From Rhodanobacter sp. PCA2 (GTDB lineage Bacteria > Pseudomonadota > Gammaproteobacteria > Xanthomonadales > Rhodanobacteraceae): a stretch of 64,000 nt of DNA. Shown in pieces: positions 10,283 to 20,600 of the stretch. The stretch lies in contig NZ_NJIC01000009.1 in the NCBI RefSeq assembly GCF_013620825.1, forward strand, positions 241,866 through 305,865, in the 5' to 3' direction. The number at the start of each line of letters is the position of its first letter. Within the stretch, counting starts at the first letter, position 1. The notes under the pieces were generated by a model. The model made no database searches, was not told the origin of the DNA, and saw only the letters and a list, made by a program, of their open reading frames with translations. A program made the position numbers and the translations under genes.

Positions 10283-11680
10283 ATGCGCTGCACCATCGTT
10301 CCCGCCCGCCTCGACCAGGCCGACACGCTGCGCGACATCGAGCGCGCGGCGCAGGAATTGTTCCGCGGCCATCCGGCGTGGCCCTCCTACGCCGCTGCGA
10401 CGATGGACCCGGAGGCGCTGGCAGCCGCCATCGCCGCCGGCCGCGTCTGGGTCGCGCTGGACGAGGGCGGCGACGCCGTGGGCTTCGTGGGCGTGGAGGT
10501 GGAGGACGGCGAGGCCGGCATCGCCGAGATCGACGTGCTGCCCAGCCACGGTCGGCGCGGCATCGGCGCGGCGCTGCTGGAGCACGCCTGCGCGTGGGCG
10601 GCCGAATCGGGCTATCCGTCGGTGGTGCTGGGCACGCTGTCGGACGTGCCGTGGAATGCGCCGTTCTATGCGCGCCACGGTTTCGAGGCCATCGATCCGC
10701 GGCACTACACGCGGGCCTTGGCGGAGCACCACGAGCACGACCGCGAGCGCGGCTTCCCCCTGCATCTGCGCGTATTCATGCGCCGCCGGCTGCGCGTCTC
10801 GCCGGACGGCTGGACGCGCTGGCCGGCGCCGGCCAAGCTCAACCTGTTCCTGCGCATCACCGGCCGCCGTGCGGACGGCTACCACGAATTGCAGACCGTG
10901 TTCCGCCTGCTGGACTGGGGCGACGCCCTGCGCCTGCGCGTGCGCGGGGACGGCGTGATCCGCCGCCTGGGAGACGTGCCGGGCGTGCCCGAGCCGGACG
11001 ACCTGGTGGTGCGCGCCGCGTGGCTGCTGCAGCAGTGCACCGGCAGCGCGTCCGGGGCCGAGGTCGCGCTGGAAAAGCGCATCCCCATGGGTGGCGGCCT
11101 GGGCGGCGGCAGTTCCGATGCCGCCACCGTGCTGGTGGCGCTGAACCACCTGTGGCGCTGCGGGCTGGACGAGGACGCGCTGGCCGAACTGGGCCGGCAA
11201 CTGGGCGCCGACGTGCCGGTGTTCGTGCGCGGCCGCTCGGCCTGGGCCGAGGGTGTGGGCGAGCGGCTCACCCCGCTGGCGCTGCCACGCCGGCATTACG
11301 TGGTGCTGGATCCGCGTGAGCAGGTGCCCACCGCAGCGCTGTTTCAAGCCCCTGAATTGACACGAAATGCGCCTCCGGCGACAATTTCGTCCTTTGTTTC
11401 GGGCGAATCGGCGGAAAACGCCTTCACTCCGGTGGTGCGCGAGCGCCATCCGCGGGTGGCGGCGGCGCTGGACTGGCTGGGACGCCACGGGGCGGCACGG
11501 CTTTCCGGCAGCGGCGGCTGCGTGTTCCTGGAAACGGCGACGCGGGAGCAGGCCGAGGCCGTGGCGGCGCAGTGCCCGGGCGAGTTCGGCGTCCACGTGG
11601 CGAACGGCGTCAACCGCTCGCCGCTGCTCGCGGCGCTGGAACGCCATCGTGCGGTTTCGGGCGGAACAAAAACGGGTTGA
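10283..11680 (+). CDS. ispE: GNAT N-acetyltransferase fused in frame to IspE (CDP-ME kinase)
   Basis: One uninterrupted frame of 465 codons carries two domains. Residues 1-165 are a GNAT acetyltransferase, with the acetyl-CoA loop [13 protein letters not shown] and the late helix [11 protein letters not shown]. From about residue 178 ([11 protein letters not shown]) it is a complete GHMP kinase, IspE, with [17 protein letters not shown] as ATP loop and [15 protein letters not shown] near the end. IspE phosphorylates CDP-methylerythritol in the MEP isoprenoid pathway. No stop codon separates the two. An internal ATG at 10778 could make IspE alone (300 residues), but no clear ribosome-binding site precedes it. 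The gene lies between lolB and tRNAGln, where ispE is expected. Confidence 0.85.
   Translation: MRCTIVPARLDQADTLRDIERAAQELFRGHPAWPSYAAATMDPEALAAAIAAGRVWVALDEGGDAVGFVGVEVEDGEAGIAEIDVLPSHGRRGIGAALLEHACAWAAESGYPSVVLGTLSDVPWNAPFYARHGFEAIDPRHYTRALAEHHEHDRERGFPLHLRVFMRRRLRVSPDGWTRWPAPAKLNLFLRITGRRADGYHELQTVFRLLDWGDALRLRVRGDGVIRRLGDVPGVPEPDDLVVRAAWLLQQCTGSASGAEVALEKRIPMGGGLGGGSSDAATVLVALNHLWRCGLDEDALAELGRQLGADVPVFVRGRSAWAEGVGERLTPLALPRRHYVVLDPREQVPTAALFQAPELTRNAPPATISSFVSGESAENAFTPVVRERHPRVAAALDWLGRHGAARLSGSGGCVFLETATREQAEAVAAQCPGEFGVHVANGVNRSPLLAALERHRAVSGGTKTG
10778..11680 (+). other. ispE: IspE module and possible internal translation start
   Basis: This is the kinase half of the fused frame, marked separately because the ATG at 10778 is the only start codon close to the IspE domain boundary. 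Initiation here would give [12 protein letters not shown] followed by the canonical [11 protein letters not shown], a normal IspE of 300 residues. If the ATG is used, the GNAT part still has no stop of its own, so both a fusion and a free kinase may be made. Confidence 0.6.
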
Positions 11681-11780
11681 GGCCATGCCGCGACGCGAGC
11701 GGCGCGGCAGGTATCGCAAGTCCGGTCAGGATGGCCGGGGAGTTTCAGGCCACCGGAGCGTGGCGCAGCAAACGAGATGA

Positions 11781-11857
11781 TGGGGCGTCGCCAAGCTGGT
11801 TAAGGCACGGGATTTTGATTCCCGCATGCGCAGGTTCGAATCCTGCCGCCCCAGCCA
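11781..11857 (+). tRNA. tRNA-Gln (TTG)
   Basis: A cloverleaf fits these bases. The acceptor is TGGGGCG paired with CGCCCCA, the anticodon stem CGGGA/TCCCG carries anticodon TTG, and the T arm contains GGTTCGAATCC. The discriminator base is G and CCA is encoded. Glutamine tRNA between ispE and prs is the conserved arrangement of this lineage. Confidence 0.96.
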
Positions 11858-11896
11858 CCCAGCAAGCACAGGTTGAATTTTCCGAGGAACGCAAGC

Positions 11897-12856
11897 GTGG
11901 ACAGGTCCAGCCCGATGATGCTGTTTACCGGCAACGCGCACCCCGCGCTGGCGGAGGATGTGGCCCACCGCCTTGGCGTGCCGCTGGGCAAGGCCCTGGT
12001 CAGCACCTTCAGCGACGGCGAGGTGCAGATCGAGATCGAGGAGAACGTGCGCAACCAGGACGTGTTCGTGCTGCAGCCCACCGGCGCACCGAGCGCGAAG
12101 AACCTGGTCGAGCTGCTGGCGCTGGCCGACGCGCTGAAGCGCGCATCCGCCGCCAGCGTCACCGCGGTGATCCCGTACTTCGGCTACGCGCGGCAGGACC
12201 GCCGCCCGCGCTCGGCCCGCGTGCCGATCACCGCGAAGCTGGTGGCCAAGCTGATCAGCACCGCCGGCGTCGACCGCGTGCTCACGGTGGACCTGCATGC
12301 GGAGCAGATCCAGGGCTTCTTCGACATTCCGGTAGACAACGTCTACGCCTCGCCGGTGCTGCTGGCCGACATCTGGCGCCACTTCAGCATGGACGACATG
12401 ATCGTGGTCAGCCCGGACGTGGGTGGCGTGGTGCGCGCCCGCGCGCTGGCCAAGCGGCTGGACGACGCGGACCTGGCGATCATCGACAAGCGCCGCCCGA
12501 AGGCGAACGTGGCCACGGTGATGAACATCATCGGCGACGTCAACGGCAAGACCTGCGTGATGGTGGACGACATCGTCGACACCGCCGGCACGCTGTGTGC
12601 GGCGGCCGCGGCGCTGAAGGAACGCGGCGCCCGCAAGGTGGTGGCCTACTGCGTGCACCCGGTGCTTTCCGGCGCGGCGATGAGCAACCTGGAGAATTCC
12701 CAGCTCGACCAGCTGGTGGTCACCAACACGCTGCCGCTCAGCGCCGAGGCGCAGGCCTGCGCGAAGATCCGCCAGCTCTCGGTGGGCGAACTGCTGGCCG
12801 AAACGATACGCCGCATCGCGTTCGGCGAATCGGTGAGTTCGCTGTACGTGGATTGA
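11897..12856 (+). CDS. prs: Ribose-phosphate pyrophosphokinase (PRPP synthase)
   Basis: The enzyme makes PRPP from ribose 5-phosphate and ATP for nucleotide, His and Trp synthesis. Visible signatures are [32 protein letters not shown], the metal/ribose site [18 protein letters not shown] and the PRPP loop [16 protein letters not shown] at 11897 is chosen because GAGGAA lies eight bases upstream, giving 319 residues. An ATG at 11912 (MMLFTGN) is the alternative, and an upstream TTG is unlikely. It begins 39 bases after tRNAGln and may share its transcript. Confidence 0.95.
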   Translation: MDRSSPMMLFTGNAHPALAEDVAHRLGVPLGKALVSTFSDGEVQIEIEENVRNQDVFVLQPTGAPSAKNLVELLALADALKRASAASVTAVIPYFGYARQDRRPRSARVPITAKLVAKLISTAGVDRVLTVDLHAEQIQGFFDIPVDNVYASPVLLADIWRHFSMDDMIVVSPDVGGVVRARALAKRLDDADLAIIDKRRPKANVATVMNIIGDVNGKTCVMVDDIVDTAGTLCAAAAALKERGARKVVAYCVHPVLSGAAMSNLENSQLDQLVVTNTLPLSAEAQACAKIRQLSVGELLAETIRRIAFGESVSSLYVD

Positions 12857-12859
12857 TTT

Positions 12860-12896
12860 GGATTACGGGATTCGGGAGACGGGATCGGGGATTCGG
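12860..12896. repeat. GATTCGGGA-type intergenic repeat, copy 1
   Basis: Short near-direct repeats of GGATTCGGGA spelling lie immediately after the prs stop codon. The same motif recurs after pth and after both tuf genes, always just downstream of a stop codon. It looks like a family of small non-coding repeats. Confidence 0.6.
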
Positions 12897-13021
12897 AACA
12901 GCGGCACCACCGCCATTCGAGCCTCCAGCCCGGTTTCCCGGTCCGAAAACCCGACTCCCCTGGTCGCGGGGGAGTCACCCAGCCACCGCAAGGTGGCCCA
13001 ACTCCCAAGGTAGTGAAAGCA

Positions 13022-13696
13022 ATGGCAAAGACTCATGAAATCAAGGCCGAGAGCCGCAAGGACGAAGGGAAGGGTGCGAGCCGCCGCCTGCGTCGCGCGA
13101 GCTACGTCCCGGCCGTCGTCTATGGTGCGGGCCAGCCCGCGCAGAGCATCCAGATCGAGCACAACACCATCCTGCTCGCCGCCAAGCACGAGTGGTTCTT
13201 CTCCTCGGTGCTCGACCTGAACGTCGACGGCAAGGTGCAGAAGGTGCTGGTGCGCGACTGGCAGAAGCACCCGTTCAAGCAGCAGATGATGCACATGGAT
13301 TTCCTGCGCATCAACGAGAACGAGGCGGTGCGCGTGAACGTGCCGCTGCACTTCCTGAACCAGGAGAAGTCGCCCGCCGCCAAGACCGCCGGCGTGTTGA
13401 TCTCGCACAACCTCACGGAAGTGGAAGTCTCCTGCCTGCCCAAGGACCTGCCCGAGTTCATCGAGCTGGACCTGGCCGGGCTGGACTCCGGCGACATCGT
13501 CCACCTGTCGCAGCTCAAGCTGCCGAAGGGCGTGGAGATCGTGGCGCTGCACCTGGGCGCCGACCACGACGCGGCCGTCGTCACCGCGAACACGGTGAAG
13601 GAAGAGGTCGAGGAAGCGCCGGCCGCCGAGGGTGCCGCCGACGAGGCTGCGCCGGCCAAGGACGCCGCCGCCCCGGCCAAGGACGCCAAGAAGTAA
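13022..13696 (+). CDS. rplY: 50S ribosomal protein L25 (Ctc form)
   Basis: 224 residues make the long, general-stress (Ctc/TL5) form of L25. An N-terminal 5S rRNA-binding domain (RKDEGKGASRRLRRASYVPAV) is followed by the TL5-type C-terminal domain and a low-complexity Ala/Glu/Lys tail ending PAKDAKK. The ATG at 13022 is preferred to a GTG three codons upstream because family members begin MAKTHEIKA. It lies between prs and pth, the common prs-rplY-pth-ychF order. The 165-base gap upstream contains the GATTCGGGA-type repeat. Confidence 0.96.
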   Translation: MAKTHEIKAESRKDEGKGASRRLRRASYVPAVVYGAGQPAQSIQIEHNTILLAAKHEWFFSSVLDLNVDGKVQKVLVRDWQKHPFKQQMMHMDFLRINENEAVRVNVPLHFLNQEKSPAAKTAGVLISHNLTEVEVSCLPKDLPEFIELDLAGLDSGDIVHLSQLKLPKGVEIVALHLGADHDAAVVTANTVKEEVEEAPAAEGAADEAAPAKDAAAPAKDAKK

Positions 13697-13750
13697 GCCG
13701 CTGCGGCCCGCACCCCGCCGGGGTGCGGGCCCAGGCGCTTGCTGGCCGTC

Positions 13751-14335
13751 ATGGCAGGTTTGCGACTCGTCGTCGGGCTGGGCAATCCCGGTGCCGAATA
13801 CCTCCGAACCCGGCACAACGCCGGGTTCTGGCTTGTGGACGCCCTGGCGACGGGGCAGGACGGGCGCTGGAGCTTCGACGGCAAGCTGCACGGCGAGAGC
13901 TGCAAGGTGCGCCTGGGCGGCGAGCCGGTGTGGCTGCTCAAGCCCGCCACGTTCATGAACAAGAGCGGCATCGCGGTCGCCTCCGCGCTGCGCTACTACA
14001 AGATTTCGCCGGAGGAGTGCCTGGTCGCCCATGACGACCTGGACCTTCCCGCCGGCACCACGCGCCTGAAGTTCGACGGCGGCCACGGCGGCCAGAACGG
14101 ATTGCGCGACATCGTCGCCCACCTGGGCCACGGCAAGTTCCATCGCCTGCGCATCGGCATCGGCCATCCCGGCCATCGCGACCAGGTCACCCCGTGGGTG
14201 CTGGGCCGCCCGTCGGCGCAGGACGAGGACGCGATCGTGGACGGCATCGCCCGCGCGCTGGACGTGCTGCCGCTGGCGGCGGCCGGACAGTTCGAGAAGG
14301 CGATGCAGCAGTTGCATACAAGCCGGGATTCGTGA
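13751..14335 (+). CDS. pth: Peptidyl-tRNA hydrolase
   Basis: 194 residues. The fold starts LRLVVGLGNPGAEYLRTRHNAGF, where His22 is the catalytic histidine and Asn12 a substrate contact. FMNKSG and AHDDLDLPAG supply the remaining active-site asparagine and aspartate, and GGHGGQNGLRDI is the tRNA-binding loop. It recycles peptidyl-tRNAs that drop off ribosomes. The last codons (SRDS and stop) are formed by the start of a GATTCGGGA-type repeat, so the C-terminus may have been reshaped by that repeat. Confidence 0.96.
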   Translation: MAGLRLVVGLGNPGAEYLRTRHNAGFWLVDALATGQDGRWSFDGKLHGESCKVRLGGEPVWLLKPATFMNKSGIAVASALRYYKISPEECLVAHDDLDLPAGTTRLKFDGGHGGQNGLRDIVAHLGHGKFHRLRIGIGHPGHRDQVTPWVLGRPSAQDEDAIVDGIARALDVLPLAAAGQFEKAMQQLHTSRDS

Positions 14336-14411
14336 TTCGGGATTCGGGATTCGTCAGAAGTCTGGCGCCCCGTTTTCCCTGATCCCCCATCCCTCCACCC
14401 CGAATCCCGGA
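14323..14411. repeat. GATTCGGGA-type repeat, copy 2, with inverted terminus
   Basis: The left part has four GATTCG units in tandem, one of which contains the pth stop codon. The right end reads CCCCGAATCCCGGAG, the inverse of the left part, so the roughly 90-base element has imperfect terminal inverted repeats. It fills the whole gap between pth and ychF. Confidence 0.6.
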
Positions 14412-14418
14412 GCTTCAC

Positions 14419-15510
14419 ATGGGCATCAAATGCGGCATCGTCGGCCTGCCCAACGTCGGCAAGTCCACCCTGTTCAACGCGCTGACCAAGGCGGGCATCG
14501 CCGCGGCGAATTTCCCGTTCTGCACCATCGAGCCCAACGTGGGCGTGGTGCCGGTGCCCGATCCGCGCCTCAACGCGCTGGCGGTGATCGTCAAGCCGCA
14601 GAAGCTGGTGCCCACCGCGGTGGAGTTCGTCGACATCGCCGGCCTGGTCGCCGGCGCGTCCAAGGGCGAGGGCCTTGGCAACAAGTTCCTCGCGCACATC
14701 CGCGAGGTGGACGCGATCACCCACGTGGTGCGCTGCTTCGAGCACGGCGACATCGTGCACGTGGCCGGCAGGGTCGACCCGATCGCCGACATCGAGACCA
14801 TCGACACCGAGCTGGCGCTGGCCGACCTGGATTCGGTGGACAAGGCGCTGAACCGCGCCGAGCGCGCGGCCAAGGCGAACGACAAGGAAGCGCTGGCGAA
14901 GAAGCCGGTGCTGCAGAAGCTCGCCGCGGCGCTCAACGAGGGCCGGTCGGCGCGCAGCGTGAAGCTGGACGACGAGGAAAAGGCGCTGGTGCGCGACCTG
15001 TTCCTGCTCACGCTCAAGCCGCTGATGTACATCGCCAACGTGCTGGAAGACGGCTTCGAGAACAACCCGCACCTCGACGCCGTGCGCGCACGCGCCGCGG
15101 AGGAGGGCGCCGAGGTGGTGCCGGTGTGCGCCGCCATCGAGGAGGAACTGGCCCAGCTCGACGACGCCGACCGCGACGAATTCCTCAAGGATCTCGGCCT
15201 GGACGAGCCCGGCCTGAACCGCGTGATCCGCGCCGGCTACAAACTGCTCGATCTGCAGACCTACTTCACCGCAGGCGTGAAGGAAGTGCGCGCCTGGACC
15301 ATCAAGCGCGGCTTTACCGCGCCGCAGGCCGCCGGCGTGATCCATACCGATTTCGAGCGCGGCTTCATCCGCGCCGAAACCGTCTCCTACGACGACTTCA
15401 TCCAGTACAAGGGCGAGCAGGGCGCCGCCGCGGCGGGCCGCCTGCGCAAGGAAGGCAAGGACTACGTCGTGAAGGACGGCGACGTGCTGCACTTCCTGTT
15501 CAACGTCTGA
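14419..15510 (+). CDS. ychF: Redox-regulated ATPase YchF (Obg family)
   Basis: 363 residues, standard for YchF/OLA1. The P-loop is [14 protein letters not shown] near the N-terminus. The switch region [20 protein letters not shown] contains the G3 motif. The altered G4 of this family makes it prefer ATP to GTP. The C-terminal TGS domain ends with [19 protein letters not shown]. YchF binds ribosomes and influences translation start and oxidative stress. It is the last gene of the lolB-to-ychF block and converges on the S9 peptidase gene. Confidence 0.97.
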   Translation: MGIKCGIVGLPNVGKSTLFNALTKAGIAAANFPFCTIEPNVGVVPVPDPRLNALAVIVKPQKLVPTAVEFVDIAGLVAGASKGEGLGNKFLAHIREVDAITHVVRCFEHGDIVHVAGRVDPIADIETIDTELALADLDSVDKALNRAERAAKANDKEALAKKPVLQKLAAALNEGRSARSVKLDDEEKALVRDLFLLTLKPLMYIANVLEDGFENNPHLDAVRARAAEEGAEVVPVCAAIEEELAQLDDADRDEFLKDLGLDEPGLNRVIRAGYKLLDLQTYFTAGVKEVRAWTIKRGFTAPQAAGVIHTDFERGFIRAETVSYDDFIQYKGEQGAAAAGRLRKEGKDYVVKDGDVLHFLFNV

Positions 15511-15588
15511 GTCCGTTCGGGCCGGTCCGTCTGGAGCGCTCGGTGCGTGGCGGCCGGACGTCGCGCCACGAGCCCGCGAGAACAGCAG

Positions 15589-15615
15589 CCTCCGGTGAGG
15601 TTCCTTCACCGGAGG
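15589..15615. terminator. Hairpin between convergent ychF and S9 peptidase genes
   Basis: CCTCCGGTGA and TCACCGGAGG form a perfect 10-bp stem with a seven-base loop. It is 78 bases after the ychF stop and includes the last codons and stop of the peptidase gene on the other strand. No long T-run follows, so termination strength is uncertain, but the position fits a two-way terminator. Confidence 0.5.
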
Positions 15616-17678
15616 TATTTCTGCATCCACCCTATCCAGCGGCGATACATGTCGGTGACCTGCACCGTGTCGTTGGGCACGTGTGATTCGATGGGGTAGG
15701 CATAGAACTCGACGGGGACGCCATTGTCGCGCAGCCCGTGATACCACTCGAATGCGTGCACCAGCGGTACGTTGGTATCCATCACGGTGCCCATGATGAG
15801 CGTGGGGGCTTTCACGTTCCGGACATGGTTGATCGGCGATTGCGCGCGCCAGATGTCCCAGCCCTCGCTGGTCCAGGGCGATGAGCCGAAAAGATAGGCG
15901 TCGCCTTCCTGGTAGAAGGAAATGCTGTAGTCCATCAGCCAATCGGTGACGGGCGCGCCGGCAACGGCGGCCTTCCAGATGTCGTAGTGGCTGGTGAGCC
16001 ATGCCGTCATGTAGCCGCCATAGGACCAGCCGCTGACGCCGATCCGATCCGGATCGACGATGCCGAGCTTTTCAACGGCCGCCAACCCCGCCATCACGTC
16101 CCTGCCGGGTCCGTCTCCCGTGTCGCGGTAAATGGCGTGCTGGTACGTATCGCCGAGATTGTTGCTGCCGCGGTAGTTCGGTTGGAATACCAGGTAGCCC
16201 GATGCGGCCAGCAATTGCGCCAGTCGCTGGAAACCCTGATTCGACGAGAGCGTTGGGCCGCCGTGGATCAGGAGGACCAGGGGATACTTGTTGCCTGCCT
16301 GAAACCCGACCGGGTAGGTGAGTACGCCGTCGCCAGCCAGGTGGTCGGATGTCGTCCATTCGACGGCTGTCGTTCGTCCCAGGTCCAGGCCATCCACGAA
16401 GTCGTTCACGTGAGTGAGCCGGCGTGGTCTGCTGCTGGTTGAATCCAGAACGTACAGCTCGCCAGGGTGGTTGGCGGTGCTGCCGATGAAGGCGATGGTC
16501 CCGGTGTTGGAAACGCTGATGTCGGAGGAACTGGCGCTGGTCGTGGTTCCGAGCCCGTTGTTGGCCTCGACGTTGCCGAGGTCCAGCAATGTGGCCTTGC
16601 CCGAAAGTGGCTGTCGCCAAAGTACCGAGTGCGTCCCCGAGGGGCCTGCCATGATCAGCGTCTTGCCGTCCGGCATCCACGCGTAACTGCTGTAATGGCG
16701 CGCCTGCGCTGCGGTTGCGTCGTAACTCCGGCCATTCGCGTGCACGTACACCGCGGTGCCGTTGTTCTGATCGCCATTTCGCGAGCGCTGGAATGCATAG
16801 GCGTCGCCAGCGGGCGCGTACGTGAAGTATCGCGCACCCTGGTCCGCGACCAGAACGCGTGTGGTACCGAGGCCGACATCCACTTCGCCGATCACGGAGC
16901 GGAATGAGGGTGCCCAGTAAGCGCCGGGAAACTGCGTGAAAGCGATGCGTTCGCCGTCGCGGCTCCATGCCGGGGTGGCGATGCTTCCCGATTCGGTGCC
17001 CAGGCTGAATTTCCCTTGGGTCAGCCGACGCGCATCGCCACCCGCTGCCGGAACGATCCACAGATGCCAGGGCGCCACTTCCTGCTTCAGCAGGAAGTGC
17101 CCGTCGGTGACACGGAACACCTTGTTGTGCGCCTTGATCGCCTCGGCGTTGAGCGGCGGGTCCTGTGCGACGAACGCGATGTATTTTCCGTCCGGGCTCC
17201 ACGAAAAACGCTCCACGCCCTCGCTGCTGCTTGTCACGCACCTTGCGTCGCCGCCCTGCATCGGCATGATGAAAATCTGGTTCTTCCGCGTTCCTGCATC
17301 TTTTGCCAGAAAGGCCAGGTTCTCCCCATCCGGCGACCAACGCGGCGAGGAAATGCCCTTGCGACCCCGGGTCAAGGCCCGGCGCGTGCCGCTGGAGACA
17401 TCGACCAGGGTGATTTCGCTGGTGGATTCGTCCGTCTTCGAGTCCGGAACGGACACGATCATCGCGACCCTTTTCCCGTCTGGGGAAATCTGCGCGTCGC
17501 GCAGCGTCACGATCCGTTCCAGGTCGTCCAGCCGGAACGTTTGCGCCGGCGCCGCTGTGGCGGGCCCCGCAAGAAGGCATGCGAGCAGGAAGACGGCGAC
17601 ACCGGCGGATGGCGCGTGGGATCGGTGGTTCCATGTGTTGCCGCCCGGATCGCCTTCGGGGAGCGAAGGTTCAACCAC
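15606..17678 (-). CDS. Secreted S9-family (prolyl oligopeptidase-type) peptidase
   Basis: 690 residues. A signal peptide (AVFLLACLLAGPATA) precedes a seven-bladed propeller with WD40/PD40-type repeats such as ISPDGKRVAMI, WSPDGENLAFL and WSPDGKYIAFV, then an alpha/beta hydrolase domain from about residue 440. The nucleophile is Ser552 in GVSGWSYGGYMTAW. The acid is in MDTNVPLVHAFEW and the histidine in IESHVPND. The GTG start at 17678 overlaps the TonB receptor stop by eight bases, indicating coupling. S9 enzymes of this shape remove dipeptides or cut short peptides, so it probably works in the periplasm on peptides taken up or released by the neighbouring system. Confidence 0.9.
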   Translation of the reverse strand: MVEPSLPEGDPGGNTWNHRSHAPSAGVAVFLLACLLAGPATAAPAQTFRLDDLERIVTLRDAQISPDGKRVAMIVSVPDSKTDESTSEITLVDVSSGTRRALTRGRKGISSPRWSPDGENLAFLAKDAGTRKNQIFIMPMQGGDARCVTSSSEGVERFSWSPDGKYIAFVAQDPPLNAEAIKAHNKVFRVTDGHFLLKQEVAPWHLWIVPAAGGDARRLTQGKFSLGTESGSIATPAWSRDGERIAFTQFPGAYWAPSFRSVIGEVDVGLGTTRVLVADQGARYFTYAPAGDAYAFQRSRNGDQNNGTAVYVHANGRSYDATAAQARHYSSYAWMPDGKTLIMAGPSGTHSVLWRQPLSGKATLLDLGNVEANNGLGTTTSASSSDISVSNTGTIAFIGSTANHPGELYVLDSTSSRPRRLTHVNDFVDGLDLGRTTAVEWTTSDHLAGDGVLTYPVGFQAGNKYPLVLLIHGGPTLSSNQGFQRLAQLLAASGYLVFQPNYRGSNNLGDTYQHAIYRDTGDGPGRDVMAGLAAVEKLGIVDPDRIGVSGWSYGGYMTAWLTSHYDIWKAAVAGAPVTDWLMDYSISFYQEGDAYLFGSSPWTSEGWDIWRAQSPINHVRNVKAPTLIMGTVMDTNVPLVHAFEWYHGLRDNGVPVEFYAYPIESHVPNDTVQVTDMYRRWIGWMQKYLR

Positions 17679-20600
17679 CGTTCCTGCCCCCGAACTTCAT
17701 GCTCAGGTTGAGGAAGTAGGCGCGTCCGACGGGGCTGAACCACGCACGGTAGTAATAGGGCCATGCCGTCCATGTGGAGTCGCGTGGAGGCCGTTTGTCG
17801 AACAGGTTGTCCACCGTCAACGAAACGTTGATGGTTGGGGATATCCGGTAACCCATGGTCAGGTTGTACATGAAGGTCGGTCCCAGGCGCTGGGTGCCGA
17901 CATAGTTCGGAATCCCGCCAAGGCGCGCGCCGTACAGCGTCGTGGTGAAGTCCTTGAAGTTCCAGGTTGCGGAGGCGTTGATCTTGGTGCGCGGGATCAG
18001 GTAGTTGTACAGGTCGGTCAATTGGTTCTCGACCGGTGAATCCGCACTCAACTGGGTCTTGTGCATGATCACGTAGGTCGCGCCGAGGTTGAAGTCGAAC
18101 GAACCGGCGCGCGACGTGCCAAGGCGATAGCGGGTGTTCATGTCCACGCCGGAGGTCTGGTCTATCGCGGCGTTGATCGGAAGCACGAGCACCGAGGTGA
18201 CGGCGTTGGGGTTGTACGACGCGTCAGGCGCATTGCGCACGACCTGGCTTTCGATCTGTTGGCAGTATTGGGAACCGCCGTCCACTGGCGCGCCGCCCGT
18301 GGTCTGGCCCAGCCGGCAATCGGCTTCGCGGCGCAGGATGTCGTCGCTGCCCTGGTATTCGACTTCGTTCTTGAGCTTGATCCGGTAATAGTCGACGCTG
18401 ATGTCCAGGTTGGACGTCGGCGCAAACACGAAGCCATAGGTGAACGACTTGCTGGTTTCGTTCTGCAGCGTCGTGCTGCCGTGGCTGCGGCCGTTGTAGC
18501 TCGCGTCGTAATCGGAATCGCCCACGCAGTCGTAGCCGTGCTCCGGATTGGCAAGGCGGCACTGGTAGTAGTCCGTTCCGCTGGAACCCGAGCCGCTCAT
18601 GCCGGCATACAGATAGGAAAGGTCGGGTGCGCGAAAGCCCGTGGAAAAGGAGCCGCGCAACAGCAGGCTCTGGACGGGGCGGTACTCGAAGCCGAACGCG
18701 TACGTGAACTTGCCGTTGCGCGTGTCGCTGTACTCGTAACGGTCATAGCGCCCCGCGGTGGTGACCGTAAGCTGCGAGAACACGGGGATGTTGAACTCGT
18801 AGCCGAGCGCGGCGTGGCTGCGCGAACCGACCGCGTCGGTGTTGTGCAGGTTGTAGTAGGAGCCGTCAAGCGACATCGGGTCGGCTTTGAGTCCGAAGTA
18901 CGAGGTGCCGTATTCCGCGACGCCCGCGAATCCGACCGAGCCGGCAGGCAACTTGAACAAGTCGGTGTTGGTGAGCGTCAGCGACCAGTTCTCGGCGCGC
19001 GCCTTGTCGTGATCGTTCGAGTCCTGGCTGATCGAACGAAACTGGTCCACCGTCAGCGGCGTGTACAGGCGGCTGACCGGGGCGTCGTACATCTTGTAGC
19101 CACTATCCGGATCGATCCCGAGCGAGGGTCCCAGGTACAGCGCCTGTGCCTTGGCCGCCACGATCGCCGGCCACTTCTGTTCCAGCGTGTTCTGGGTGTG
19201 TCCGAAGTTGGCCTCGTAGGTCCAGGCCCGGTCGGAACCGAAGGTGCCCCTGATGCCGGTGTTGAGCGAAAGGGTGTTGTTGATGCTGCGGATCATGCCG
19301 CGCTTGAATCCGCCCCATTCCTCGATCGTGAAATAGCGACGCCCCCATTGTTCGACCTGGCCGGTCGCGGTGTTGTAGAACGGGGTGTCCGCGCAGTCGC
19401 CGTTCAGCGGCTCGCAGTTGAACCAGGCCTTGGGCGAGCTGTAGCTGTCCTGGTGCGAGGTGCCCGCCAGCACGTCGAGGTAAAAGTCGGTGTGGTCGTT
19501 GAAGTGGTAGGTGGCCGAACCGAAGAAGCTGGCCATCTTGCGGCTGTTCTGCAGCGTGCCGAAGCCGACATCGGAGTAACTGCCGCAGTAGTAGCCATAG
19601 TTGCGGCGATAACCGTGGATGATGGTGCCCTTGTCGTAGCTGGCCAATGCATCGCAGGTGGCCTTGCCCGGATCGAGGTAGTCGTCGTCGATGTTCGAGC
19701 GCAGCCACACCTGGCCCGGATAGTTGCGCGAGGGCGCGACGGGGCTGTCCAAACGCGAGTCGGTGTAGCTGCGCTGGTAGGCCCAAAGCGGTTTCTGGTC
19801 GATCAACTCGAGGCCGAACACGGCATCGAACGGACCTTTCGAAAAACCGGAAGTGATGTCCAGTCGCTGCGAGCCGCCGCCGCCGTGCTCGGTGGCGCCG
19901 GCCCGGTAGTCGATGGTGGTGCCGTCGGCTTTCTTCTTCAGGATGATGTTGATCACGCCCGAGATGGCGTCCGATCCGTATACCGCCGAGGCGCTTCCCG
20001 ACAGGACTTCCACTCGTTCGATCAGCGAGGTCGGGATGTTGGAGATGTCCGTGAAGTTGCTGTTGCCGCCGTAGGACTGCGGGTAGTCCGCGATGCGCCG
20101 TCCGTTCACCAGCACCAGCGTGTGGTTGGGTCCGAGTCCGCGCAGGTCCACGGCCTGGGCGCCCACCGTGAACCCGCTGGTGTACTGGTTGTTGTCCAAT
20201 GCCCCCAGATTCTGGGTCAGCGATGTCATGAGTTCGGGGACGCTGGCGAAGCCACGCTGCTGGATGTCCTGCGCGGTGATCGCGATTACCGGAGCCGGTC
20301 CTTCGATTTCCGAGCGCGGAATGCGCGAGCCGGTCACGGTCACCGCTTCCAGGTCGCGTGTGACCGGCGGGGCGGGCACCGTCGACGCGGCGGGCGGTCT
20401 GGCGGTGGCGGGCGCGGCTGGTTTGGCGGTCTGTTTCACGATCACCAGGGCGCCGGACGCATCACGCTGCATGGTGTAGCCGGTGCCCCGCAACAAGAGC
20501 GCCAGGGCCGCCTGCGGGGTCATGTCGCCGTGCACGCCGGTGGTCGACAGCCCCTTCAACTGGTCGGATCGATAGAGAAACTGTGCGCCCGATTGTCTGG

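Noticed and set aside
14323-14411. CRISPR-like array from repeated GATTCGGGA units
   Set aside because: Units are about ten bases, directly adjacent, without regular spacers, and there are no cas genes.
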